Shown here: in pieces, positions 25,267 to 37,035 of the stretch
Layout of the letters: each line of letters opens with the position of its first letter
Position numbering within the stretch: position 1 is the first letter of the stretch
Assembly (NCBI GenBank): GCA_000231825.2
Contig: JH720340.1
Span: 124,001 to 188,000 of the forward strand
Origin: Tetrahymena elliotti 4EA
Lineage: Eukaryota; Ciliophora; Oligohymenophorea; Hymenostomatida; Tetrahymenidae
Direction of reading: 5' to 3'
DNA length: 64,000 bases
Notes under the pieces: model-generated
The model's input: only the letters and a program-made list of their open reading frames with translations
Database searches by the model: none
What the model was told of the DNA's origin: nothing
Position numbers and translations under genes: made by a program

Positions 25267-25606
25267 AAGTAAATCACAGATAATTAATTAGATTGCTTTA
25301 TTGTATGTGAATTAGATCATTATGCTATATAAAAAGAAGCAAGTAGTAAACTACACATGCCCAATTAATTATAACATAATAATTAAAACAAAAAATCAAG
25401 GGAAAAACAAAGAAAGAGAAAGAAAGGGTGGGGATGTTTGTTTGTTTATTTTTTAATTTGTAAAATAATAAATAAAAACAGAAAAAAATATATAATCATA
25501 TAAATTAAAAAAGAAATATTATCCAATAAAATTTCCTCTTTAATAATTTACTGTTGTTTTCCTTCAAACAAACAAGCATAAAGAGTCTACAAATAAAAAC
25601 AATAAA

Positions 25607-26974
25607 ATGTTATCTTCCTAATCGGATTTATTTTAAGAGCCATCTTGTGATGATTGTCATCATGGCCTATTCAATGAAAGTTCAGTTTAATATCTGAGTA
25701 ATCATAATTAGTCATTCTTTTCTTAGTAATCTAGCACTTCATCTTAGGACAGGTGCCCTTCTTACTTGCTCTCAGATGAAACAGTACCTATAAGAAAGGA
25801 ATAAACCAATCAATAATTATGCTAACAGAACTTAAAGGTCCCATAATAACTTTTCATGAAAAATTAATAAAATAAAATGGTCATACTCAGTAAAAAGAAC
25901 ATGAAAAAATAAGTTGAAATGAATAGCAATACTTCACTTACTCTTTTAGGCTGCAACCTCGGTACATAGGAAACAGGTGAATCTGATGATAATAAATCAG
26001 AGAGTGCAGACGAAAGTGTTAAAAGATCCTCCTATGATAATTTTTAAGTATCTTTGGGAGAAGAAGATGAAGATGACACAAACTGCTTTTAACTTAAAAA
26101 GAAATTTATTAGCCCCCGTGCAGTTCATAAATTAAACATAGAAAAGACTTAACAAAAATAAACTTAATTAGATTTAGCTCTCTCATCTTACATTCCTTAG
26201 AATTATAAAAACACAAAATATTTCACTTCTTACAATCGTAACCCAAGATTAAATCGTCTTAAAAAGATAAACAATAATTTAGATTTATAGATTTAAGCCA
26301 ATACTAGAAATTTATCTTTAAATGAAAGAATTAACACTGAACCAGTAGCTTCTAGGTCTAATACCCCAATCAGAGAAAAGCCAACAAGTGTCAAAAGATA
26401 AGTCATTTAAAGTAATCTCTTTTAAAACTGTAGCAATTCTATCAACGGAAGCTACTTAAAATAGAATCCCCAACAAATTGAGTAGTAATTTGAAAATGAA
26501 AAAAGAAGAATATAAACCCATAATCTCCGTTCAAACTCATTAGCAAATTAAGAAAAAATCCCTTCAAGTTTGTTACAAAAAGAAATAGATAACCTCTTTT
26601 AAACACCATCCTCTCAAAAATTAAAGACCGAGAGTGGCCTTGAAACTCGTAAAAATTCTTAAAACAGTCCTATTTTATTAAACCGTTAAATGTTATCACC
26701 CATGAGAAAAAGACCACTTCTTTAACCAGTTAAAATTTAAAGTAGAGTGGATTATGAAAAGGAAGCTATGGAATTAATTAAATATTATGATTGTAAGTAG
26801 ACTTAACAATAATCTTTTTCAGAATCTCCAGTCAAATCGAAATTGATTTCTCCAGTTAAGCCAAATAAAAAATTTACAGAATCCCTCTTCAAGCTTTCAA
26901 ACTAAATTACTGAGTTAGAAAAGTCAATGCTCTCATCCTATTATAAGGACTTTATCCGTATTACTCCTTTCTGA
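25607..26974 (+). CDS. Ser/Gln/Asn-rich protein with many SP/TP sites
   Basis: Intronless 455-aa protein, MLSSQSDLF to TPF at TGA 26972-26974. No globular domain is recognisable. It begins with a Cys/His cluster (CDDCHH) near residue 14, then an acidic block (SLGEEDEDDTNCF), and is otherwise low in complexity. At least eight S/T-P sites occur, several with a basic residue at +3 or nearby: ISPRAVHK, SNTPIREK, NSPILL, LSPMRKRPLL, ESPVKSK, ISPVKPNK and ITPF. These are typical of proline-directed (CDK/MAPK) substrates. A regulatory or scaffold phosphoprotein, possibly in the cell cycle, is a guess from composition only. The frame is open upstream as far as about 24887, so the start was chosen as the first ATG after the AT-rich leader, in the context AATAAAATG. 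Confidence 0.75.
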
Positions 26975-28531
26975 AATACCAAATCTAAAATAAGCAAATA
27001 AAAAAATAAAATATTAAAAAAATAGCTTTAATAAATTTTGAAGAAAAAAAAATGTGAAAAGGATTAAACTTTTCCTTCCATAAAAAAAATAATTTTCCTT
27101 TCCAAATAAACTTTAAAAAACATAACAAAAAAATAACAAAATATTAAAAAATTAATCAATGTTAACAATTAAATATAATTAAGAAAATAAATACATTAAC
27201 AAAAATTTAATAAATTCAGTAACAAATAAATTTTGCTTTTTATCTTTCTATATCATGTGTAACAATCTTTATTAAAATTATTCCTATCAAACTATTCCAA
27301 ATTTCAAACTTTAATTTATTAAATTTCTTTTTCAGTTGCTTAACTTGCCAAATATTTTTTACTTTTATGTAGTTTTTATTAGTCAAGCATGAATCAAAAA
27401 TTTTTGATTTAATTTGTCACAAGTTGTAGTTAGTTATATGTTCAATAATTTACTTTTAAAAATTCAAAAATCTAAATATTAAAAACTAATCTATTAATTA
27501 ATTTCCCTTATTAACAGTAGTACCATCTACAAAAAAGAAATAAATCAAAAAGCTTAACTATAAAATAGATAAATATAAATAGCTTATCTTACTTTCAAAG
27601 TACACTTACTGATGCTATCTAGATTAAAGTACTAATATAGATAGTCAGATAGATTTATACCTGATGGAAAATAGGAAATTTAAAAATTCATAGTAATTTG
27701 ATAAAAGAATTAGTAATTATCTGATAAATAAATAATAATTGATTATTCGTAATAGTTAGTTCTTACTATTACATTATTCATAATACTCCATTACACAATC
27801 ATATAGAACCATTTTTGTTTTTTATATTATTATACTAAAATTAATATTATTAAATCAATAATTAAGTAACATAATTATTATCAATCATCTTTAGTTCAAG
27901 GTCACCTAGATTATGTATTTTCTCTTTAATATACCAATTTATTAATCTATTTATCAAAATGTGACAATCCTTGATTAGCATATCTAATTTTCTACTCCTT
28001 AATCTTCAAAGCAGTCAAAAAATGTTCAATTAAATTTCTAATTTGTAGAGAGGGTCATCATCAAAATAAAGAATTAATTATTCTAAAATAAAAAAAATAA
28101 AATGAAAAGAAATAATTTTAAAATTTCATAAGTTAAGTTAATTGAATAAATTATAAAATAAATATAAACCCTTGTCTTCATAAATTTATAAACAAGTAAT
28201 TTGATTTTATCTACAAAATTAAAAAATTTTATTTTATTCAAAAAAGTTTAAATTTGTAAAAAATAAAGTTTGGTTTTTTGATAAATTATGATTTATAAGA
28301 GTTCTTTTAAAACAATAAAAAGTTAGATATTTAATATGTGTAATAACGATTAGTGAAAAGTAAAACTCGCATATGTATTTGATGTATATAAACAATTAAG
28401 TTAGTTGATTGATATAAATAAGATAAATTTATATAATAAAATATTTAAAATTTGTTAATAAATCATTTAGCTACTTTTGGTCAAACAAATAAGTTTTATT
28501 GTTTGCTCAATTAATTATAAACCAATCAATT
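26975..28531. other. intergenic between convergent genes, no gene seen
   Basis: About 1.6 kb between two 3' ends. Very AT-rich; no coding frame, RNA gene or repeat is supported. Confidence 0.6.
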
Positions 28532-31070
28532 TCAAGCAACATGGTGATTTAATTCTACTTCGTTATAAACTTCAGTTAACACATCTTTAAATTTCTTTTT
28601 AGCATCAGGTCTCTTTATTTTCAAAGTATTTGTAGTAACACCATGCATTACTAGAAGAGTGGGATCTAGCTTAATTCCTTTAACTTGTTCAATGCCATTT
28701 AAGTTTGCTTTTCTTCCTTCTTCATGAATATTTTCAAAAATATGATCTCTAATTACTTTGTTATTACATAACTCATGGATGTCTCCAGGAATGGTATTTT
28801 ATTTTGCATAGTTAGTCACATATTCAGGATCTATAATTACTAAAGCAACCAAATAGCTTCTTAAAGCTTCTCCATAGACAAAAGCTTCAATAACACCTTT
28901 AGCTCTTGAATAAATATTTTCAATTTTTTCTGGAGCAACAAACTCTCCTTGTGAGAGTTTGAAAAGATTTCCTTTTCTATCAATAATCTTTAAAGATAAA
29001 TCGCTGTTGAGTTGTCCTACATCACCTGTATGTAACCATCCTTCTTCATCGATTGCTTATCTTGTTCTTTCTGGATCCTATATTGTAAAAATATTCAATT
29101 AAACAATTTATATCTATTAAAAATAAATTGCTTACTTTGTAAAAACCACCACATACTTATTCACCTCTAATTAAGATTTCTCCCCTAGGCATAGGTTTTC
29201 CATTTGCATCAACATCATCTGGACTATAACCCATTTCAGGGATTTCTAATAATTTAAATTCAACACTAGAATTAACACCTCCTACATCACCATACTTACC
29301 ATCGAAAGGAGCATTCTAGAAGCATCCACCAAAACTTTCAGTTTAGCCATATCCTATAAATATTTTATAAAGTTTTAAAAACAAAAGACTTCAAGATAAT
29401 AAATTACCTTCAAAAAAGCAACAACTAAAGCAAACCTTTAAGAATTCACTTATTTCTCCTGATAATGCAGCACCTCCTGTAACAAATCCTCTTACTCTAC
29501 CACCAAGAAGTTTTCTAATATCCTTAAAGACAAGATCATCCCATTTTTCATGATGAACAATATCAGGTCTTTTGTGAATGTTAGCTAATTTTTCCTTAAA
29601 AGCTAAATCGATTATAGCTTTCTTCTCAGGAGGAGCAGCATCAAAACCTTCTTTTATTTTACTATAATATCTGTTGAAAATTCTAGGAACTGAACAAAAC
29701 AATGTTGGCTAAAGAATTTAAAGTTCTTCTGTCATCTTAGTGATGTCGCCACCATAAAAACCTAAATTTAAAAATTATTTGTTAGAATTGAAATTATTTA
29801 AATGAAAAAATTAATTTATCTACCTAATGAACCACCATGAAGAATCACTGACAAAAATATTTATTTTTCATAAATATGAGGAAGAGGTAAATAGCTGTAG
29901 TGAATATCTGTCTCTCTTGTCTTATAAACACCAATTGAGCGCAAGCAAGTGGCCAAAAAAGCTAAAGCATTCTTGTGGTAATGGATAACACCTTTTGGAT
30001 TTCCAGTTGTTCCTGATGTGTAACAGAATTAATAGACATCTTTTGATCCTATCTTTATAAATGGGAGAGGGTCTTTATCTTTGAATTCTTCAAGCAAATC
30101 TTATAAGTAGTAAAGATTAAATCCTCTTTCTTTTACTTTAGCAACTAATTCTTCAGAGAGCCTATCAAAACTAATAATGTTTTTGATTTGATAGGTATTA
30201 GCTAGCTTTAAGATTTTAGGAATGTTTTCGCCACTAATATAAATGGTGTTCATATTAGTTTAGTTAACAATGTACATCATAGAGTCAGCACCAAGTGTAT
30301 CTATATTTTTATTGATTGTAAAATTAATTTTTATGTTATTTTAGATTGATTATTTGGGAAATTTAAAAAATTGTTTATCAAATCAGAACCGTTTCTGAGT
30401 AAAAATGATGTCATTAAATTTATTATTGCAAACCTAAATTTTTTTAAATTTCTGATTTGATTAATTTCTAATTAATTAATAATCTGATCTTTTTTTTTTG
30501 TTTTTTTCAACTATTTTGAATATGGCTTTGGAGTCTCTCAAAAAATTGTAAATTAATTGATTTGTTTACCATATAAGGGGACAATACTAAAATTATAGTA
30601 GTAGCCAGCTGCTTCTAGCATGATCCATTCTTCTCTGTTCTTTGAATAGACACCAAACAGGTTAATATTAGTTCCTAATCCTTCATTACTTGTGTTGTAA
30701 AAAAGTTTGTGAGTTAAAATGGAGCTTCCTAATTCTTATGACAACTTGTTAACTTGATTATAAGTCTTCCATTCATAAATCTTCTTTTCCTTGTTTAGAG
30801 TACCAAGGAATTAGTTATTTCCATATTTTTGCACAGTTTTCTTGAAGAAATCTTGCATATTTTAGACATCAGGATAAGGAGTATTTTCTAAATCACCAAC
30901 TAGGTCCTAGAGTAGAAGTAGTTTAGAATAAATAAGAGTGAGTAATAAAAGAAAGATATTTTAATCAAATAGAAAAAGATATATACAATATGTCTGTAGA
31001 TAGGAGTCTCACCTCTTCTCTTCTCTGATACTGCTTTAGCATAAATGTATTCAGCACCTGTTTCAATCAT
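28532..31070 (-). CDS. long-chain fatty-acid--CoA ligase (ACSL)
   Basis: ATP-dependent enzyme that activates long-chain fatty acids to acyl-CoA, usually on ER, mitochondrial or peroxisomal membranes. The AMP-binding motif YTSGTTGNPKGVIHYH is at about 29990-30040; SIVPLYDTLGADSMMYIV, HYSYLPLPHIYE, LFCSVPRIFNRYYSKI, GGRVRGFVTGGAALS, GYGQTES and EGWLHTGDVGQLN (ATP/adenylate motifs) all follow in family order, then IDRKGNLFKLSQGEFVAPEK, the fatty-acyl signature. At least seven exons; one intron (30301-30569, 269 bases) is far longer than the others and begins just after PLY. The start at ATG 31070 gives MIETGAEYIYAKAVSEKRRG; an upstream exon is possible. The C-terminus ELNHHVA is not a PTS1 peroxisomal signal. 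Full set of catalytic motifs is present. Confidence 0.93.
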
Positions 31071-33663
31071 CAATTAAGAACTTTTTAAAAAAATTACTTG
31101 ATCTTTTTGTTAACCTAAAATTTATTTTGTTGAAAGTGTTAATTTCAATTTTTGTTTTATTGTTAATTTTTTATAAAGAATAAATTAAGATCTTGTTTTA
31201 AATAAGCATATTCTCAATTATTAACTTTTTGATGATTTTTTCTAAAATGAGTAATCATCCAACTCCTATTATTAAGACTTACATTATTTTTATTCCATCT
31301 GATTTCTACAGATCCTTGTTTATTTTTTATAAAAGATTTTGATATTTAATAAATTTTCTTGTTTTCTTCGAAAAACAATAAACTCAATCCAAGCCTTCTA
31401 AACATAAATAAGAAATTTAGATCAAGTTCTGTACTACTATTCATGTAAATCTACATAATAAACTGAAAATTTACAGTTTAAAAATCATAGATAATAATCA
31501 AAAAAACGTTATTAAACATTAAAATTTTCGTTTCAAGTGCTTTTCATATTTTTTTTGTATTTAACTTCATAAATACAACATAATCTTAAAAGATATTAAG
31601 ACAAAAATAAGTAATCTGATTAATTTTATTACTTTTTTTGAGAATCTTCAATTTATAAAAGTTAATAAATTTTTTTCTACATTAAAGAAGATCATTTAAT
31701 TTCTAAAATGAAAGGATTTTAAAGAAAGATGTGATTAATATCTTTTTAATCTTTTATAATTTAAGATATAAATTTAATCTAATATTCATATCCATTTTCT
31801 TAAAAACTAATAATCAAAGATCTTTTATGCTTTCTCAATCATAAAATGGATTTCATTATTTATTTGATCTGATTTTTAAAAGATATCCACAAGCAAAAGG
31901 GAGGTGAAACTCAAGAATCGATAAGTTTTTCTGTATTATGTATCTTACAATTAGATTAATACCTAAAAAAATGTTTCTCCATTAAATCTTAAAATAACTC
32001 CCTCCCATTTTTTTTAGATTAAAAATATCATTATGAGAAATGGATTTAGTAAAATATCTAGATTCCTTAAGTTTTGTGTATATTAGATGACATTATTTAT
32101 TAATTTTAAATTACGACTATTGGTAAGAAACATCTTAAAAAGCTTAGCTGAATAAACGAAATAAATTTTGGTGAAAAAAATTAAATTATCTTTATTTGGC
32201 TCATTGTATAAATTACTAAAGATGTTTAAAAACTAGTTTTATAACAATTATAAGGAAAATGAATCTTCAAAACAATAACAAGTTAATATGATATACTTAA
32301 AGATAGTCATAAAATTTCCTTTCCTGAGTCTTAATTATTATTCTTTTTTGATTGGCAGTTTTTTTGAAGTACTATTAAGTGTAATATACACCATTTCTAA
32401 AATAGCACTATTATAAAATAAATTGATAAACTAAAACTTCTCATTTATATTTATATTTAAATTAAGCAATTAATCATTTTTTAATTTTGTGAATTTGCAT
32501 TTTTTTAAATCCCTATTAATAATGATTATAAATTAAATAAAAAAATTAAAAGAGTTAACTTAAAAATTGACTCTATTAATTCAATGTATATATACATAAT
32601 ATCAGTTAAAAAATTTGATAAAATTAAAAATATTTCTTTAATTTAGATTGCAATATTTTAGTAAAAATATAATTAATTTATTTAGTTAATTTTTGCTTCT
32701 TTAAATATTACTAATAGAGAATTCTAAAAACTTTGAAATATAATTTCTTTTTTATAACTGTGATCAATTCTAGAAATAGAATAATATTCTCAAAATAAAT
32801 TATTTTAATTTCTTAAATCATACTTTCAAATTAAATGAGAGATACAATTATTAATTCATAGCAGACAGTAAGAAGTAACTGTCATAAATTTCATAAAATT
32901 AATTAGAAATTCAAAAATACTAAACCTAAGTGACAAAGTAAAAGCATAAATCACAATTAAAGCAACTAATTATCTAAAAATAAAAGATAATGAAATTGAA
33001 TAAGTAAATATACATTATTGTGTTTTTTAAAGTATTTTTCTGTTATGAGAGATAAATTTTAGTTCATCATAAACTATTTATTTAAAGTTAAAAAATTAAT
33101 TATTTTTTTAGATTCTATCAATAATTTCTATTTTAGTTCACATATCTAAAGATTTAAAAAAGTAATAATAAAATTAAAATCAATTTTTATTTTATTTGTA
33201 CATATTAATGCTTAAAAAAAACTATTAGATTTTATATAAATCCTATTTAAAAAATATGATCTTATTATTGTATTTTGATATTTTGAAATTTGCAATATTT
33301 TAGTAAAATAAACTTCTTAAATTTGTTAAAATTATTAGAGATCAACTTGAAGAAAAGTATTCATATAAATTTAGTAACTGAATGAAGAATATTGTTGTGG
33401 TTTTTACAATTTTTATTTGCTTTTTGTAAATATGTAAAAAAATTACAGGTTATTATATCAGAAGGAATATGTTATTTACAAATTTAAATAATTTTTCTAT
33501 GTTTTTTTTTTGAGATTAAATAAACAATAGACGATTTTATTTGATCTCATAAAAAGATAATAATAAACATCATTTGTTAATTAATTAGATTATTAAGCAG
33601 AAAAGATGAGAAGGATTTTTTAAAGTAATATCTTTTAGTGAATAAACACTATACTAATTTTAA
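31071..33663. other. long AT-rich intergenic stretch, no supported gene
   Basis: About 2.6 kb between the 5' ends of the acyl-CoA ligase and DHHC genes (divergent). A 43-codon frame at 33382 (MKNIVVVFTIFICFL) resembles a signal peptide but then dissolves into AT-rich sequence. A slightly GC-richer patch at about 31898-31925 has no frame. Nothing else stands out. Confidence 0.55.
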
Positions 33664-35468
33664 ATGGTAGAAATTATTTAAAAAAATAAGGATTTAGGAA
33701 AATAATAAGATTAATAGAAATAAGTTCTTGATGATGAAAAAAATGGAATTGAAGTCATTTATCTATACTAATTGTGGAGTGGAGCAAACAAATTCTTTTG
33801 CTAGGGTAGGATTATAACTGGACCTAAATCTATGCCCTTTTTAGTTGCATCTTTCTTGATTTTAATACCTATAATTATGGTTATTATATTCTTTATAGAG
33901 CATCGCTTAGTAGTATTTATTCTTAGTATATTAGTATTTTACTTAAAATTTAGAGTTTCGTTTAGTGACCCAGGTATTGTTGATAGGTTAAACAATACTT
34001 TTTAAGACGATGAAGATATAAAAATGATTCCTTAAAAATCATATTCATCTTAACTATAAGGAATTTGTATTGCAGATACAAATGGTCACTTGTAATAGTT
34101 CAGATAATGTGAGACATGTTAAATATATAAAAATAAAGAGATGAAACATTGTAGGTAATGTGATAACTGTGTTTGCAAATTTGACCATCATTGTAAATAA
34201 TTTATTTGTTTTTCAAAGATTTATTATTACATAAATTCAGCAAATAATTCTAACAAATAAACGAAATTATTAAAATTCATAAATTAATTTCATTAAATCA
34301 AATTAATTCACACATTCTTTAATTATTTTGCTTAAAAAATTTACTAGGTGTTTGGCTAAATAATTGTATTGGAAAAAGAAATTATACTAACTTTATACTA
34401 TTTTTGATTTGTTTGTAGTCTCTCATAGTGTACACTATATATCTAAGCTTCAAATATATTATTGATGATACTAATAAGATAGCAAATGAATAATTTATTA
34501 CTAAGAGCGTTGCTTTGAGTAAAGTGCTATCTCATCAACCTCTTTCTATTATTTTAATTATTTATGGAATCATTTTTCTGTTGTTAGTTTCCACACTATT
34601 TTTTTTCCATGTATATTTGCTCTTCTCAAGTCTAACTACTTTTGAATTTACTAAAATTAAGAAGGGATTCAAAAATTACTTTAGTTTATCTTTTATAGAG
34701 ACTTTCAATAATAAATTTGGCTTATAAAATATGAGATGTTCATTAGATTTCAGGAAGAAAATAATAATTAGAACTAAGAAAAATCCTAAAGAAAATATGT
34801 AAGTATAGAACAATAGTATTATCCTAGCATCTACAGTATTAGCAGATTCAAGCCAAAAGTAAAGTAATCTAAACTAAAAAAGCTCATATTAAGAGACTCC
34901 ATGTCCAATAATCCTTTAAAAGAGCCTTGTCTTAAACGCTAATGTAGATAAAAGTGAAGCTTAAATAAAAGAACAAGATGTGATATTACAAAAAGATAGT
35001 AAGCAAGAATAAAATGACAAGAATAGTAGCTAAGATAAACTTTAAAAGGTTTACATAAACTAGAAAAATTAACCTAAAAATGTTAAGATTTCTTCAATAG
35101 GAGTAAGAAAATTAAATAAACAATAAAATCAATTTATATTTTCTAATTTTTCTAAAAATTAGAAAAGAAACTAAAACTTAAAGTCACTATCAGAAATTCA
35201 TATTCTAAATTAGGGAGGCTCATAAAACTACATAAATAATTTTATAGAATCATCAGGAATTTACTAGATTAATTTAATAAATCAGAAAACTATAAAAAAT
35301 CTTCCATCTCCAAATATAAATTAAACTTCTCAACAATTAAAAAATTAAGAAGATGTAGAGGCAAGCAATATTATGAATAATAATGAAGTTTCTATATAAA
35401 AAAGCTAAATATATGAAGAAAACGATGCAATATAGATTAGCTATTATTCTGAAAGCCTTTAAAATTGA
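33664..35468 (+). CDS. DHHC-type protein S-palmitoyltransferase
   Basis: Integral membrane enzyme that attaches palmitate to cysteines of target proteins. Two exons: 33664-34192 and 34348-35468, with an intron of 155 bases (GTAAAT..ACTAG) that splits the catalytic cysteine codon. Membrane helices 1-2 are at about 33840-33960 (SFLILIPIIMVIIFF and VFILSILVFYL), followed by SDPGIVD. The Cys-rich domain reads CETCQIYKNKEMKHCRQCDN then [20 protein letters not shown]. DHHC is intact; the usual Pro after it (DHHCPW) is Val here. Helices 3-4 follow (LICLQSLIVYTIYLSF and IIYGIIFLLLVSTLFFF) with a TTFEFTK motif in place of the usual TTxE. The C-terminal 240 residues are Gln/Asn/Ser-rich and probably disordered, containing no ankyrin repeats. 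Substrates are unknown, but several MGC/MGNC proteins in this window would be typical targets (inference). Confidence 0.93.
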
Positions 35469-35839
35469 CAAGCATATTTTAATTATTCTTTCACTTAATT
35501 AAATTGAATAAATTTGTTTTCTAAAATAAAAAAATCTAATCAGAAAAAACGTCAAAATCTAAAAAAAATAATTATTAATTAATTAAAATAATTTATTATT
35601 CTTTTTTAGTAGGCTCCCTAGTTAGCTATCTAGTTGTATATAAAAAAATAAATGATCTACTAAACGATAAAAGAATTAAAAAAATAAGTATGTTCTATCA
35701 AACAATTATTTAATTTAATAAAAAGACATAATGTAAATTATCAAATGTAAAAAATTATAAATAAAAAAATTTAATGTTAGAAATACATTTTTCTTACCAC
35801 TAATTTGTTTACTTTATATCATAATTATCCATAAATTTT

Positions 35840-36590
35840 CTGTTAAATATATGTGAAAATCATAATTCTAATTCTAATATTAATTACTAGTTAAATCCTT
35901 TTTATTCTATTGTGGGGAAAAATCTTATTTCTGACAAAGCACTTTTTATTCCAGTATTTTAAACTTACTTTTGCTAATTTGAAATCATATGTCAAGATAT
36001 TATCTATTTTGGCAAATAATTTAAACAAGATAGCTTCAATTTAGTCTGAATGAATAATTATTTATGCTTAACTAAAGATAAAAAATACTTTGCCATTCTC
36101 ATTAAGATCATAAATGATTTATCGAATAATTAAAATTTATTAGGGGTTTTGATTCTTCGTCTTACTAGTAAAGAAGAAAGAGAGATTTTTTTATGGGATT
36201 ATACAATTCTGATGTTAATTACACATTTTGTATGGAATCCATTTTTTTGGATAAATGGACTCAAATTGTGAACAGAAATGAGCTTTAGTGAAATATTTGA
36301 TTGACAAAAATTATGAATGTTCCAGATATTTTACTAATTTAACAAAAAAATGTGCTGATTTATGTTCATTCGCACTTAAAGAATTTAATTTAGTGTTAAA
36401 AGAATACAAGAGCGCATTTGATTTTGAATATGTGTTTAGCTATTAAATCTTATGACAGAAGTTGCCGGATATAAGATAAAGAGGATGAGAAAAAGATTAA
36501 TTACCTTGTAAAATATAAGTAGAGTTTGTAAAGAAAAGTGAATGAAAGAAAAGAATTACATAAAAAGAAAGAAATTAATAAATAATAAAT
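35840..36590 (+). CDS. candidate multi-exon gene, unknown
   Basis: No family recognised. An open segment reads NPFYSIVGKNLISDKALFIP and TYFCQFEII, then a TGA at 36047-36049 interrupts the frame, which continues as CLTKDKKYFAILIKIINDL. A GTCAAG..TAAAG intron (about 35994-36076) would remove this TGA in phase. A second, better segment is built by splicing a 59-base GTATGG..TTTAG intron at about 36230-36288: GFDSSSYQQRRKRDFFMGLY, NSDVNYTFLKYLIDKNYECS, RYFTNLTKKCADLCSFALKE, ending near a TGA at 36448. A basic tail (KEDEKKINYLVKYKQSLQRK) may be another exon. No start codon is certain. Cys and Tyr content and charged helices suggest a real small protein; a pseudogene is possible. Confidence 0.38.
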
Positions 36591-36794
36591 TCAATATTGA
36601 ATAATATATTAGCTCTATTTTTGATAAATTGCATAATCTTATTTGGTTTTATTATAATAACTTTTTATTTTTGTTACATTTCATTTTTTTTTTACAAAAT
36701 CAAGCTAAAGGGAATATTGAATAAATATTATTTCAATTAATTAGCTGATCTTTGTAAAAGAAAAAGAAGCTCTCAATCAGTCAATCAAACAATT

Positions 36795-36810
36795 AAGCAA
36801 GCAAGCAAGC
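36795..36810. repeat. short AAGC tandem repeat
   Basis: Four copies of AAGC in tandem, in the leader region between the unknown candidate and the bZIP gene. It is preceded by loosely repeated CAATCA units. Probably replication slippage; no function is implied. The remainder of 36591-37035 is AT-rich and should hold the bZIP promoter. Confidence 0.6.
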
Positions 36811-37035
36811 TATTAAAAAAACAAAATCGAAGATTAAAAGGTGGTTTTCTTAAAATTTAATTTATATTAATTTTATAAAAACAAAAACTTAGTAATATCT
36901 ATTGCAAATTAAGATAGCAAATAATCTCAAAAATCTAAATAAACACTATATTTATTAACAAAACCACACCACTTAAAAAAGGCCCAAAATTAAAAAACTT
37001 ATATTTTTATTTTCATCAACAAATACTCTTAGAAT

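Noticed and set aside
33382..33513. Short frame MKNIVVVFTIFICFL resembling a secreted peptide
   Set aside because: Only the first 15 codons look like a signal peptide. The rest is poly-T and AT-rich sequence, and no second exon is evident.
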